From Salvelinus alpinus (lineage: Eukaryota > Chordata > Actinopteri > Salmoniformes > Salmonidae): DNA of 64,000 nucleotides. Under the pieces are notes generated by a model. The model worked only from the letters and a program-made list of their open reading frames with translations, was not told the origin of the DNA and did not search any database. A program made the position numbers and the translations under genes. The stretch is from positions 87,828,390 through 87,892,389 of the forward strand of contig NC_092087.1 of assembly GCF_045679555.1 (NCBI RefSeq). Reading direction: 5' to 3'. The first letter of the stretch is position 1. Each line of letters begins with the position of its first letter. Positions 1 through 11,254 of this stretch are shown here, piece by piece.

Positions 1-2769
1 ATCCCCGTTATTTGCAAGAGGAAGCGACGCAGGTACAGAGGACAATGAGCCGGATGCCTTGTCAGGACCCGGAGAGGGTGACTGGGAAAGCTGCCGTTAC
101 CGTCAATACTACTCGCCAACGTGCAATCACTGGACAATAAATTAGACAAGGTACGATCACGAATATCCTACCAACGGGACATCAAAAACTGTAATATCCT
201 ATGTTTCACGAAATCGTGGCTGAATGACAACATTGATATTCAGCTAGCGGGATACACGCTGCACTGGCAGGATAGAACAGCACACTCCGTAAGACGAGGG
301 GGGGCAGTCTGTGCATATTTGTAAACAACAGCTGGTGCATGAAATCTAAGGAAGTCTCTAGATTTTGCTCACCTGAAGTAGAGTATATTGTGATAAATTG
401 CAGGCCACACTACTTGCCTAGAGAGTTTTCAGCTATACTTTTCGTGGCTGTTTATTTACCACCACAGACAGATGCTGGCACTAAGACCGCATTCAGTCAG
501 CTGTTTAAGGAAATAAGCAAACAGGAAACCACTCACCCAGATGCGGCGCTCCTAGTGGCCGGAGATTTTAATGCAGGGAAACTTAAACCAGTTCTACCAA
601 ATTTCTATCAACATGTTAAATGTGTAACCAGGGAGGAAAGACTTCTAGATCACCTGTACTCCACACACAGAGACGCGTACAAAGCTCTTCCTCGCCCTCC
701 ATTTGGTAAATCCGACCACAACTCTATTTCCTGATTCCTGCTTACAAGAAAAAATTAAAGCAGGAAGCACCAGGAACTCGGTCTATAAAAAAGTGGTCAG
801 ATGAAGCAGATGCAAAGCTACAGGACTGGTTTGCTTTCACAGACTGGAACATGTTCCGGGATTCCTCCAATGGCATTGAGGAGTAGAGCACATCAGTCAC
901 TGGCTTTATCAATAAGTGCATCGAGGACGTCGTCCCCACAGTGACTGTACGTACATACCCCAACCAGAAGCCATGGATTACAGGCAACATTCGCACTGAG
1001 CTAAAGGGTAGAGCTGCCGCTTTCAAGGTGCGGGACTCTAACCTGGAAGCTTACAAGAAATCCTGCTATGCCCTGCGATGAACCATCAAACAGGCAAAGC
1101 GTCAATACAGGGCTAAGATTTAATCATACTACACCGGCTCCGACGCTCGTCTTATGTGGCAGGGCTTGCAAACTATTACAGACTACAAAGGGAAGCACAG
1201 CCGCAAGCTGGCCAGTGACACGAGCCTACCAGACGAGCTAAATCACTTCTATGCTCACTTCGAGGCAAGCAACACTGAGGCATGCATGAGAGCATCAGCT
1301 GTTCCGGATGACTGTGTGATCACGCCCTCCGTAGCCAACGTGAGTAAGACCTTTAAACAGGTCAACATACACAAGGCTGCGGGGCCAGACTGATTACCAG
1401 GACGTGTGCTCCGGGCATGTGCTGACTAACTGGCAGGTGTCTTCACTGACATTTTCAACATGTCCCTGATTGAGTCGGTAATACCAACATGTTTCAAGCA
1501 GACCACCATAGTCCCTGTGCCCAAGAACACTAAGGCAACCTGCCTAAATTACTACAGACCCGTAGCACTCACGTCCGTAGCCATGAAGTAGTTTGAAAGG
1601 CTGGTCATGGCTCACAACACCATTATCCCAGAAACCCTAGACCCACTCCAATTTGTATACCGCCCAAACAGATCCACAGATGATGCAATCTCTATTGCAC
1701 TCCACACTGCCCTTTCCCACCTGGACAAAAGGAACACTTATGTGAGAATGCTATTCATTGACTACAGCTCAGCATTCAACACCATAGTACCCTCAAAGCT
1801 CATCACTAAGTTAAGGATCCTGGGACAAAACACCTCCCTCTGCAACTGCATCCTGGACTTCCTGACGGGCCGCCCCCCAGGTGGTGAGGGTAGGTAGCAA
1901 CATCTGTCACGCTGATCCTCAACACTGGAGCCCATCAGGGGTGCGTGCTCAGTTCCCTCCTGTACTCCCTGTTCACCCACGACTGCATGGCCAGGCACGA
2001 CTCCAACACCATCATTAAGTTTGCAGACGACACAACAGTGGTAGGCCTGATCCCCAACAACGACGAGACAGCCTATAGGGAGGAGGTCAGAGACCTGGCC
2101 GGGTGGTGCCAGAATAACAACCTCTCCCTCAACGTAACCAAGACTAAAGAGATAATTGTGGACTACAGGAAAAGGAGGACCGAGCACGCCCCCATTCTCA
2201 TCGACGGGGCTGTAGTGGAGCAGGTTGAGAGCTTCAAGTTCCTTGGTGTCCACATCACCAACAAACTAGTATGGTCCAAACACACCAAGACAGTCGTGAA
2301 GACGGCACAACAAAGCCTATTCCCCCTCAGGAAATTAAAGATTTGGCATGGGTTCCACAACTCAAAAGATTCTACAGCTGCAACATCGTGAGCATCCTGA
2401 CTGGTTGCATCACTGCCTGGTACGGCAATTGCTCGGCCTCTGACCGCAAGGCACTACAGAGGGTAGTGCGTACGGCCCAGTACATCAATGGGGCTAAGCT
2501 GTCTGCCATCCAGGACCTATATACCAGGCGGTGTCAGAGGAAGGCCCTAAAAATTGTCAAAGTCCCCAGCCACCCCAGTCATAGACTGTTCTCTCTACTA
2601 CCGCATGGCAAGCGGTACCGGAGTTCCAAGTCTAGGACAAAAAGGCTTCTCAACAGTTTTTACCCCAAGCCATAAGACTCCTGAACAGGTAATCAAATGG
2701 CTACCCGGACTATTTGCATTGTGTGCCACCCCAACCCCTCTTTTTACGCTGCTGCTACTCTCTGTTTTT
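1..2769 (+). mobile_element. L2/CR1-group LINE, endonuclease and reverse transcriptase part, decayed
   Basis: The window opens inside a non-LTR retrotransposon. About 110-735 encodes an apurinic-type endonuclease with the hallmark GDFN (near 565) and SDHN (near 712) motifs. About 1150-2675 encodes the reverse transcriptase and C-terminal region, including FADDTTVVGL near 2025 (the catalytic F/YADD box) and the fish LINE phrase YRPVALTSV near 1560. Stops and frame changes separate the open pieces, so it is a dead copy: for example a TGA at 1391 ends the KAAGPD block, a TAG at 1589 lies in the RT, and a frame change falls between 1880 and 1945. The 3' untranslated tail begins near 2680 and is interrupted at 2769 by an L1-type insertion; it resumes at 5296. 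The sequence resembles the second L2 copy at 47919-53488. The family assignment comes from motif recognition only. Confidence 0.9.
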
Positions 2770-5277
2770 ATTTTATTTTTTTATTTATTTTTTTGTCTTT
2801 TTTTTTGTGGGGGTTGGATCAGCTTAATCTTGCGGAAAGAATGTTGCTTCCAATGTAATTGTCTGCATCATTTCCAATCCCCCATATTTTTTTGGGTAAA
2901 TATATATATCCATACACGCATGCATACATATACACATATATACATACACATACCTATATAGACATACATACTTTTTAAAAGAATATACCTTTATTATTAT
3001 TCCCCGCACCCTACCACCGATCCCCCAATTGGAGTAAACTAATAAACACTTCTGCTTTTACCTTCAATTTATACATCTTATACCCATCTTACAGACACAG
3101 TCCACTTTACAATAGTTCTCTCTTATTTGTTCTTAGTCCTTCCTCTATTTCTGTTGTCCATCCAATTTTATTTCCACTTGTAACTGTGCTATTTCACAAA
3201 AGCTCCGCACCTATACACATTTCACAGATCCCGTATGCCCTACATTGTTTATCTTGTTATTAGTCCCACCCTTCAGTTCCACTCAACCCCTCCCATCTAT
3301 CTTCCAACATCATCCATTTCGGATTTTTATTTGCCATATATTTTTCAACTGTGCTGTGATGCTTCACAAAAGACTTGAACCTTCCTATTCTCATAGCTTC
3401 TATAGATTGTAAATTAAAAAAAATTGCTAAAATAATTATTATATTATTGATTGATTGACTATGGCTTTTCAAATCCCCCAGTATTGCTATCTGTAGCGTT
3501 AGTTTTAGGCAAATGTTGCAATTCTTCAGCCATTCCTGGACCTGTGACCAAAAACGAGCTACATATGGACAATACCAAAATAAATGATCTAATGACTCTG
3601 CCTCCTCACAACAGAATCTGCAGAGCTGGGAAGATTGTATACCCCATATATATAACATTCTATTAGTTGCAAGAATTTTGTACAGTAATTTAAATTGAAA
3701 AATTCGAAGTTTTGAATCCGGCGTTGTTTTGCGTATCAATTCATAAACCATGTGCCATGGAATGGGTACATCGAAAATCTCTTCCCAACTATTTTGCAAT
3801 TTATATGGCACAGCTGTCAGTTTTTTGGTCCTTAAATGAAATTGGTATATATTTTTATTTATCACACTTTTCTTTAACCATTTATGTTCTTTAATACAGG
3901 GCCGACATACAAGTTCCTTACTTTTTTCCCCTTCTACTTGCCTCTTCCATTTTTGTGGTAATGCTGCAATTAATTGGTTGTAATTTTGGGTAGAGCAGAC
4001 ATTTCCATATGTCTGTGTTAGCTGCATGTGTGACATAACTCCACCAGTCCTATTTATGACATCATTCACAAAAATTATACCTTTTTTAAACATTTCTTCA
4101 ATAAATACAGTTTTTTTATCAATTACTATATTTGAATTTAACCACAATATTTGTTGTACTATTTGTTCCGTCCTTTCAGGTGGATTAAACTGAAATTGCA
4201 ACCAACTTTCTAAGGCTTGTTTAAAAAATAAGGATATTTTGGAGATTATTTCCTTTTCAAACAACCGAAAGTGAGCAGGTGTAATCTGAATAAAGGGGAA
4301 AAGGCCCTTCTTGAATATAGGATGAGACATTCGTACCAATTTACTAGAGAACCAGTTTGGATTTAAGTATAACTTTTGTATGACTGATGCCTTTAGTGAG
4401 AGGTCTAATGCTTTAATATTTAATAATTTCTGCCCTCTGAATTCATATTCGTTATATAAATAGGCCCTTTTAATTTTATCTGGCTTGCCGTTCCAAATAA
4501 AATGGAATATTTTTTGTTCATATAATTTAAAAAGCAGGTCACTAGGTGTAGGCAAAACCATAAGCAAATAGGTAAACTGTGATATGACTAAAGAGTTAAT
4601 CAGGGTGATTTTTCCACAAATAGACAGGTATTTTCCTTTCCATGGTAGAAAGATCTTATCTATTATTGCTAACTTTCTATAAAAATTTATTGGAGTGAGA
4701 TCATTTCTTTCTTTTGGGATTTTTATACCGAGTATGTCCACATCTCCGTCAGACCATTTAATTGGTAAACTACATGGCAATATAAAATGTGTATTTTTTA
4801 GTGATCCAATACGTAATATGGTACATTTATCATAATTTGGTTTTAATCCAGAGAGGATAGCAAAGGTATCTAGATCCTCTATGAGGCCCTGGAGGGACTC
4901 TAGTTGTGGTTTTAAAAGAAAACATGAATCATCAGCATACAATGACACCTTAGTTTTTAAGCCACGGATTTCTAATCCCTTAATATTAATGTTTGATCTA
5001 ATTTTAACAGCTAACATTTCGATGGCAATAATAAATAGATATGCCGATAGTGGACAACCTTGTTTTACTCCTCTAGATAGTTTAAAACTTTCTGAGATGT
5101 AGCCATTATTTACTATTTTACACCTAGGGTTACTATACATCATTTTAACCCATTTTATAAGAGATTCCCCAAAATTGAAATATTCTAGGCATTTATATAT
5201 AAACTCCAGTCGTACTTTATCAAAAGCCTTTTCAAAATCAGCTATGAAAACCAGGCCTGGTGTCCAGGCCTGGTGTC
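2770..5277 (-). mobile_element. 5'-truncated L1/Tx1-type LINE inserted in the L2 tail
   Basis: A minus-strand non-LTR element. An open frame runs from about 5258 down to 3260, starting inside the reverse transcriptase (FEKAFDKV, then GVKQGCPLS, then YADD near 4945) and continuing through the long C-terminal region to a CX2C-type motif (LCRFCCEEAESLDHLFWYC) near 3600. The first methionine in frame is at 5143, but it is not a true start: the 5' half of ORF2 and all of ORF1 are missing, as in most L1 copies. The 3' end is T-rich on the plus strand (2770-2812), meaning a poly-A tail. An 18-base direct repeat beginning ctgctactctctg flanks it (2752-2769 and 5278-5295), which is the target-site duplication. 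The long uninterrupted frame of about 660 codons suggests a fairly recent insertion. Confidence 0.9.
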
Positions 5278-5295
5278 CTGCTACTCTCTGTTTTT

Positions 5296-5690
5296 TATAT
5301 ATGCATAGTAACTTTAACTATACATTCATGTACATACTACCTCAATTGGGCCGACCAACCAGTGTTCCCGCACATTGGCTAACCGGGCTATCTGCATTGT
5401 GTCCCGCCACCCGCCAACCCCTCTTTTACACTACTGCTACTCTCTGTTCATCAGATATGCATAGTCACTTTAAGCATATCTACATGTACATTCTACCTCA
5501 ATCAGCTACTTTTATAACCTTGCTACTGTATATAGCCTGTCTTTTTACTGTTGTTTTATTTCTTTACTTACCTATTGTTCACCTAATACCTTTTTTGCAA
5601 CTATTGGTTAGAGCCTGTAAGTAAGCATTTCACTGTAAGGTCTACACCTGTTGTATTCGGTGCACGTGACAAATAAACTTTGATTTGAGC
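5296..5690 (+). mobile_element. 3' tail of the interrupted L2-like LINE
   Basis: This continues the untranslated tail cut at 2769. It contains the typical salmonid LINE end: 'gcatttcactgtaaggtc', 'gttgtattcggtgcacgtg' and a terminal 'tttgatttg'. Part of the tail is duplicated: the 'ctatctgcattgtgt...gctactctctgtt' block near 5388-5450 repeats the one at 2710-2768. No coding capacity. Confidence 0.8.
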
Positions 5691-5990
5691 TTTAAGTGCA
5701 GCCAGATAGATACTATTATGGGAAATAAACTGATCCTACATCCTGCTCTGTGGGGTTTAAGGCTGGTTATCTGTAAATCACTTTGTGACAACTTCTGATG
5801 TAAAAAGGGCATTAAAAAATACATATGAATGATTGATTGATCCGTCTGAATTATGTAACTTACAGTATAACCACTGAGCGAACGCCAGTTTTGCATGTTA
5901 GCTCCTAATTGTGATGGTTGGGACCGTGGGTATATAAACTGATCCTAGGCCTTTGATTGACAGAGCTTAATTATTAACTCGATCGGACCA
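5691..5990. other. No gene or repeat recognised
   Basis: Unremarkable AT-rich sequence; the short minus-strand open frame at 5642-5896 has no recognisable protein features and overlaps the LINE tail. Confidence 0.5.
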
Positions 5991-5992
5991 TG

Positions 5993-6110
5993 GTTGCATC
6001 CAAAATGGCACCCCATTCCCTTTGTAGGGCACTACTTTTGGGCCCATAGGGCACTACTTTTGGGCCCATAGGGCACTACTTTCAACCAGAGCCCATAGGA
6101 CCCATAGAGC
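5993..6110. mobile_element. Left half of a salmonid palindromic non-autonomous element
   Basis: The motif 'aatggcaccccattccctt' followed by 'tagggcactacttttgg' is one arm of a very common palindromic repeat whose other arm reads 'agtagtgcac...aatagggtgcc'. The matching right arm lies at 7424-7525, so the 29-bp array and the element at 7185 sit inside what was once a single short element. Other copies occur at 14265, 15925 and 58390. Confidence 0.7.
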
Positions 6111-7175
6111 TCTGAACAAAGGTCAAGGGACCATAGAGCTCTGAACAAAGGTCAAGGGACCATAGGACTCTGAACAAAGGTCAAGGGACCATAGGACTCT
6201 GAACAAAGGTCAAGGGACCATAGGACTCTGAACAAAGGTCAAGGGACCATAGGACTCTGAACAAAGGTCAAGGGACCATAGAGCTCTGAACAAAGGTCAA
6301 GGGACCATAGGACTCTAAACAAAGGTCAAGGGACCATAGGACTCTGAACAAAGGTCAAGGGACCATAGGACTCTGAACAAAGGTCAAGGGACCATAGGAC
6401 TCTGAACAAAGGTCAAGGGACCATAGGACTCTGAACAAAGGTCAAGGGACCATAGAGCTCTGAACAAAGGTCAAGGGACCATAGGACTCTAAACAAAGGT
6501 CAAGGGACCATAGGACTCTGAACAAAGGTCAAGGGACCATAGGACTCTGAACAAAGGTCAAGGGACCATAGGACTCTAAACAAGGGTCAAGGGACCATAG
6601 GACTCTGAACAAAGGTCAAGGGACCATAGGACTCTGAACAAAGGTCAAGGGACCATAGGACTCTAAACAAAGGTCAAGGGACCATAGGACTCTGAACAAA
6701 GGTCAAGGGACCATAGGACTCTAAACAAAGGTCAAGGGACCATAGGACTCTGAACAAAGGTCAAGGGACCATAGGACTCTAAACAAAGGTCAAGGGACCA
6801 TAGGACTCTGAACAAAGGTCAAGGGACCATAGGACTCTGAACAAAGGTCAAGGGACCATAGGACTCTGAACAAAGGTCAAGGGACCATAGGACTCTGAAC
6901 AAAGGTCAAGGGACCATAGGACTCTGAACAAAGGTCAAGGGACCATAGGACTCTGAACAAAGGTCAAGGGACCATAGGACTCTGAACAAAGGTCAAGGGA
7001 CCATAGGACTCTGAACAAGGGTCAAGGGACCATAGGACTCTAAACAAGGGTCAAGGGACCATAGGACTCTGAACAAAGGTCAAGGGACCATAGGACTCTG
7101 AACAAAGGTCAAGGGACCATAGAGCTCTGAACAAAGGTCAAGGGACCATAGGACTCTGAACAAGGGTCAAGGGCC
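6111..7175. repeat. 29-bp minisatellite, about 36 copies
   Basis: The unit is ggaccataggactct followed by gaacaaaggtcaag. The period is exactly 29 (the word tcaaggg recurs at 6181 and 6210). Variants swap gagctct for ggactct and aaacaa for gaacaa, and neighbouring copies often share a variant. The unit resembles the centre of the palindromic element that flanks it on both sides (gaccagag...catagggctctggtc). Confidence 0.95.
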
Positions 7176-7184
7176 CATTCTGTC

Positions 7185-7423
7185 CTACCAAGCAAAAAGG
7201 CAGTAACTGCTCATAGCGTGGAACTGAGAAAAATGGCTTTTATTTACCTTGCTTTCACAGTAACGTTATACAGTTACTGCTAACATGACCCCCATTTTCT
7301 CCCAAACACAATACAATAGAGGCAGGATACTTGTCCACATGATTAAGCATGTATTTAATGTTGCAAAAATGACATGAACTAATTTTCAATCAAATGAGCA
7401 GTTACTGACTTTTTGCTTGGTAG
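7185..7423. mobile_element. 239-bp non-autonomous DNA element with 30-bp inverted termini
   Basis: The left end begins ctaccaagcaaaaaggcagt and continues to 7214. The right end (7394-7423) is its reverse complement with a single mismatch. The interior is AT-rich and noncoding. It sits at the distal end of the 29-bp array: a shortened array unit resumes at 7432 (catagggctctgaacaaagg). I could not settle a target-site duplication or a superfamily. Confidence 0.85.
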
Positions 7424-7525
7424 AGCAGCATAGGGCTCTGAACAAAGGTCAAGGACCAATAGGGATCTGGTTAAAAGTAGTGTGGTACATAGGGAACAGG
7501 GTGGTGTTTGGGAAGTAGCCCAGGT
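7424..7525. mobile_element. Right half of the palindromic element begun at 5993
   Basis: It contains 'catagggctctgaacaaagg' and then 'ttaaaagtagtgtggtacat' and 'gggaacagggtggtgtttgg', the inverted counterpart of the arm at 5993-6060. Confidence 0.65.
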
Positions 7526-7806
7526 TTGAATGTAATTACAGTATCCATCTCATTTTACTCCTGTTCGGCCATCTTGGATTAAACTGAATTAAACTCAGGT
7601 GTGATGGTGATTAATGATAGAAAAGCTGAGATTCTCCTCAGAGGAAGAGATGTGTTAGGTTGGGTTGGTGGGACAGAGGGGTTTCTTCATTCATCAGGGT
7701 TCCCAACATGACGCTTTGTCAATTAGATTGTTAGGTTGATCAGTTTTCGATTTGATAAAAACATTTTCCCTAAGTGTCTCATTCCTGTTATCTGTCAATC
7801 CAGCAG
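7526..7806. other. No gene recognised
   Basis: No open frame or known repeat was recognised between the palindromic arm and the 32-bp array. Confidence 0.5.
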
Positions 7807-8338
7807 CAACATCACATAATCAGACAGGTATACTAACCGGACCACAAATAATCAGACAGGTATACTAGCCAGACCACAAATAATCAGACAGGTATACTAG
7901 CCAGACCACAAATAATCAGACAGGTATACTAGCCGGACAACAAATAATCAGACAGGTATACTAGCCGGACCACAAATAATCAGACAGGTATACTAGCCGG
8001 ACCACAAATAATCAGACAGGTATACTAGCCGGACAACAAATAATCAGACAGGTATACTAGCCGGACCACAAATAATCAGACAGGTATACTAGCCGGACAA
8101 CAAATAATCAGACAGGTATACTAGCCGGACCACAAATAATCAGACAGGTATACTATCCGGACCACAAATAATCAGACAGGTATACTAGCCGGACCACAAA
8201 TAATCAGACAGGTATACTAGCCAGACCACAAATAATCAGACAGGTATACTAGCCAGACCACAAATAATCAGACAGGTATACTAGCCAGACCACAAATAAT
8301 CAGACAGGTATACTAGCCGGACCACAAATAATCAGGAG
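7807..8338. repeat. 32-bp minisatellite, about 16.5 copies
   Basis: The unit is aataatcagacaggtatact followed by agccggaccaca. The period is 32 (caggtatact at 7921, then 7953). The main variants are ccagacc/ccggacc and gacaaca/gaccaca. It is noncoding, with no unique spacers, so it is not a CRISPR array. Confidence 0.95.
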
Positions 8339-8430
8339 ATGGGCCGACAAATTGTTTGACACACCTGTGTTACAGAATTACAGCTGCACACTCACTAGAC
8401 TCTACCCACACACACATACTACACTGACAC

Positions 8431-8560
<130 letters not shown>

Positions 8561-8584
8561 CATAAACTCCCACACACACACACT

Positions 8585-8689
8585 TCACATACGCTGCTGC
8601 TACTCTGTTTATTATCTATCCTGATTGCCTAGTCACTTTTACCACTACCTACATGTACATATTACCTCAACCAGCTCAACTACCTCGTA
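8585..8689 (+). mobile_element. LINE 3' tail, part left of the 27-bp array
   Basis: The words 'gctgctgctactctgttta', 'cctagtcacttttacc' and 'acatgtacatattacctcaa' match the L2-type tail at 5280-5520. The tail continues past the array at 9781, so the array grew inside a LINE tail. Confidence 0.75.
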
Positions 8690-9780
8690 CCCCTGCACAT
8701 TGACTCAGTACTGGAACCCCTGCACATTGACTCAGTACTGGTACCCCTGCACATTGACTCAGTACTGGTACCCCTGCACATTGACTCAGTACTGGTACCC
8801 CTGCACATTGACTCAGTACTGGTACCCCTGCACATTGACTCAGTACTGGTACCCCTGCACATTGACTCAGTACTGGTACCCCTGCACATTGACTCAGTAC
8901 TCGTACCCCTGCACATTGACTCAGTACTGGTACCCCTGCACATTGACTCAGTACTGGTACCCCTGCACATTGACTCAGTACTGGTACCCCTGCACATTGA
9001 CTCAGTACTGGTACCCCTGCACATTGACTTAGTACTGGTACCCCTGCACATTGACTCAGTACTGGTACCCCTGCACATTGACTCAGTACTGGTACCTCTG
9101 CACATTGACTCAGTACTGGTACCCCTGCACATTGACTCAGTACTGGTACCCCTGCACATTGACTCAGTACTGGTACCCCTGCACATTGACTCAGTACTGG
9201 TACCCCTGCACATTGACTCAGTACTGGTACCCCTGCACATTGACTCAGTACTCGTACCCCTGCACATTGACTCAGTACTGGTACCCCTGCACATTGACTC
9301 AGTACTGGTACCCCTGCACATTGACTCAGTACTGGTACCCCTGCACATTGACTCAGTACTGGTACCCCTGCACATTGACTCAGTACTCGTACCCCTGCAC
9401 ATTGACTCAGTACTGGTACCCCTGCACATTGACTCAGTACTGGTACCCCTGCACATTGACTCAGTACTGGTACCCCTGCACATTGACTCAGTACTGGTAC
9501 CCCTGCACATTGACTCAGTACTGGTACCCCTGCACATTGACTCAGTACTGGTACCCCTGCACATTGACTCAGTACTGGTACCCCTGCACATTGACTCAGT
9601 ACTGGTACCCCTGCACATTGNNNNNNNNNNNNNNNNNNNNNNNNNNNNNNNNNNNNNNNNNNNNNNNNNNNNNNNNNNNNNNNNNNNNNNNNNNNNNNNN
9701 NNNNNNNNNNNNNNNNNNNNACTCAGTACTGGTACCCCTGCACATTGACTCAGTACTCGTACCCCTGCACATTGACTCGG
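8690..9780. repeat. 27-bp minisatellite grown from a LINE tail, about 40 copies
   Basis: The unit is tacccctgcacattgactca followed by gtactgg. The unit length is a multiple of three, so long but meaningless frames are open on both strands (SMCRGTSTE on minus, TQYWYPCTL on plus). The single-unit sequence is part of the normal L2 tail, whose remainder flanks the array. A 100-base gap interrupts it at 9621-9720, so the true copy number is unknown. Confidence 0.95.
9621..9720. other. Assembly gap (100 N)
   Basis: Exactly 100 undetermined bases inside the 27-bp array. The round length suggests a placeholder and not a measured size. Confidence 0.99.
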
Positions 9781-9968
9781 CACTGAAACTCCTTGGATAT
9801 CGCCTCACTGTTGTTTTTATTGTGTTACTATTTCCTTTTCATTTAGCAAATATTTGGTTGACTTTAACTCTGCATGGTTGGGAATGAGTTCGTAAGTCAG
9901 CATTTCACTGTAAAGTCTTCACTTGTTGTATTCGGCGCATGTGACCAATAAAATCAGATTTGAATTGA
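9781..9968 (+). mobile_element. LINE 3' tail, part right of the 27-bp array
   Basis: It continues the tail with 'tatcgcctcactgttgttt', 'gcatttcactgtaaagtct', 'gttgtattcggcgcatgtg' and a final 'cagatttgaattgatttg'. Confidence 0.8.
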
Positions 9969-10095
9969 TTTGACAAGAGACAGACAGATACAGTAGGTCT
10001 CTATATAGCGTGTTAATCATTTGAACAGGTACTGCCACCTAGTGGATAAAATAGGTTACAACAGCTAAACCGACTTGAATAGGCCTACTACTCTG

Positions 10096-10330
10096 ACCTC
10101 AAATCAAATCAAATTCTATTTTTAACACGTGCCGTATACAACTGGTGTAAACTTTACCGTGAAATACTTGCTTACAAGCCTTTCCCAACTATGCATATTA
10201 AAAACATTTAAAAATAAAATTATAATAGAATAGCAACACAAGACAAATAAAATACACAAGAATGGAGCGATATACAGGGAGCACCAATACCTCCCTCCCT
10301 GGCTCCTCCCTTCTCTCACGTGGTGGACCA
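10096..10330 (-). mobile_element. LINE 3' tail on the minus strand, 5'-truncated
   Basis: It starts with 'caaatcaaatcaaattct' and contains the reverse complement of the standard tail words ('gtgaaatacttgcttacaag'). It is a short truncated LINE copy without coding sequence. Confidence 0.75.
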
Positions 10331-10375
10331 ATTAAAACACCTGATGTGCTTCATCTAAGCGGGTAAGGAAGTCAG

Positions 10376-10935
10376 TTTTATTTGATTTATTCAACTTTTA
10401 TTGAACCAGGGAGACACACTGAGAGCTAGGTCTCATTCACAAGCCTGGGAACAACAGTCACATCAGCACACACACAGTTATATACACAATATACACAAAC
10501 AATATACACATTAGCCATTATGATCAAATAAAACAAACACATTCATCACTATAAAAATCCTTAAACAATTTCCTAAATTGACCCAGAGACACAAAATGAT
10601 CCAAACGAGGTCCTGAAATTCTACATTTCAACAGAGATGTTAAGTATGTTGGCAGCTTGTGGAGTAGGGCTTTAAAAACAAAAAGACAGTAATGAAGTGA
10701 TCTACGTGTCTTTAAAAGGGGTCCCAGACAACTTGGTAAAGGATGCAGTGATGAGTATTAAAGCTGTCAGATGTAATAAATGAAGGGCGCTGTGATAAAG
10801 ACAATCAGGGGATTTTAGAGTAGAATCAGTTGTACTTCAGGAGATGGTATCACCATAGTCAAGAACAGGTAGAAACGTTGATTCTACAATTAGCTTCCTG
10901 CTAGCCAGTGAAAAACAAGCTCTGTTTCCATATAG
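10376..10935 (-). mobile_element. Fragment of another fish LINE (end of the reverse transcriptase)
   Basis: Read on the minus strand, 10920 down to 10560 gives decayed peptide pieces such as FLPVLDYGDT, LYHSALHLL-like and FFKALLHKLPTYLTSLL. These belong to the end of the RT region of fish jockey-group LINEs. Below them lies a tail with 'tgtctccctggttcaataaa' in minus sense (10385-10425). It contains several stops, so it is an old fragment. The subfamily is not resolved. Confidence 0.65.
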
Positions 10936-11254
10936 GAAACCCACTTTACACTGTTAAAATCACATCATTTTTAATCATGTAGTTTGCTAATAAAACAAAA
11001 CTGTCCATAGCCTGCATGTGCTTTCTCACATGCTCACCAATTTCACTTGTTTTATTTGTTGTTGTTGTTTATATAGCACAGTCCTAGCCGACCTCAAACC
11101 AGCTATTTGCTCTCGTGTCTAAGGGGTATTTTTCACCCATTAGTTTGACTGATATGATCTAGGTGTGGATCAGCACATTAGACAGGTCGTCATTGTTATC
11201 ATATTCCAGCCATGACTGGCTACAGCTTACATTTGTTTAGATATAAACATTAGG
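10936..11254. other. No gene recognised
   Basis: No supported open frame; there is a short (TTG)n run near 11057. Confidence 0.5.

Noticed and set aside
7807-8338. CRISPR-like regular 32-bp repeats
   Set aside because: No unique spacers between units and the context is a fish genome; it is a plain minisatellite.
8680-9783. Long open frames on both strands (SMCRGTSTE and TQYWYPCTL repeats)
   Set aside because: They result from a 27-bp unit without stops and contain an assembly gap; the array lies in a LINE tail.
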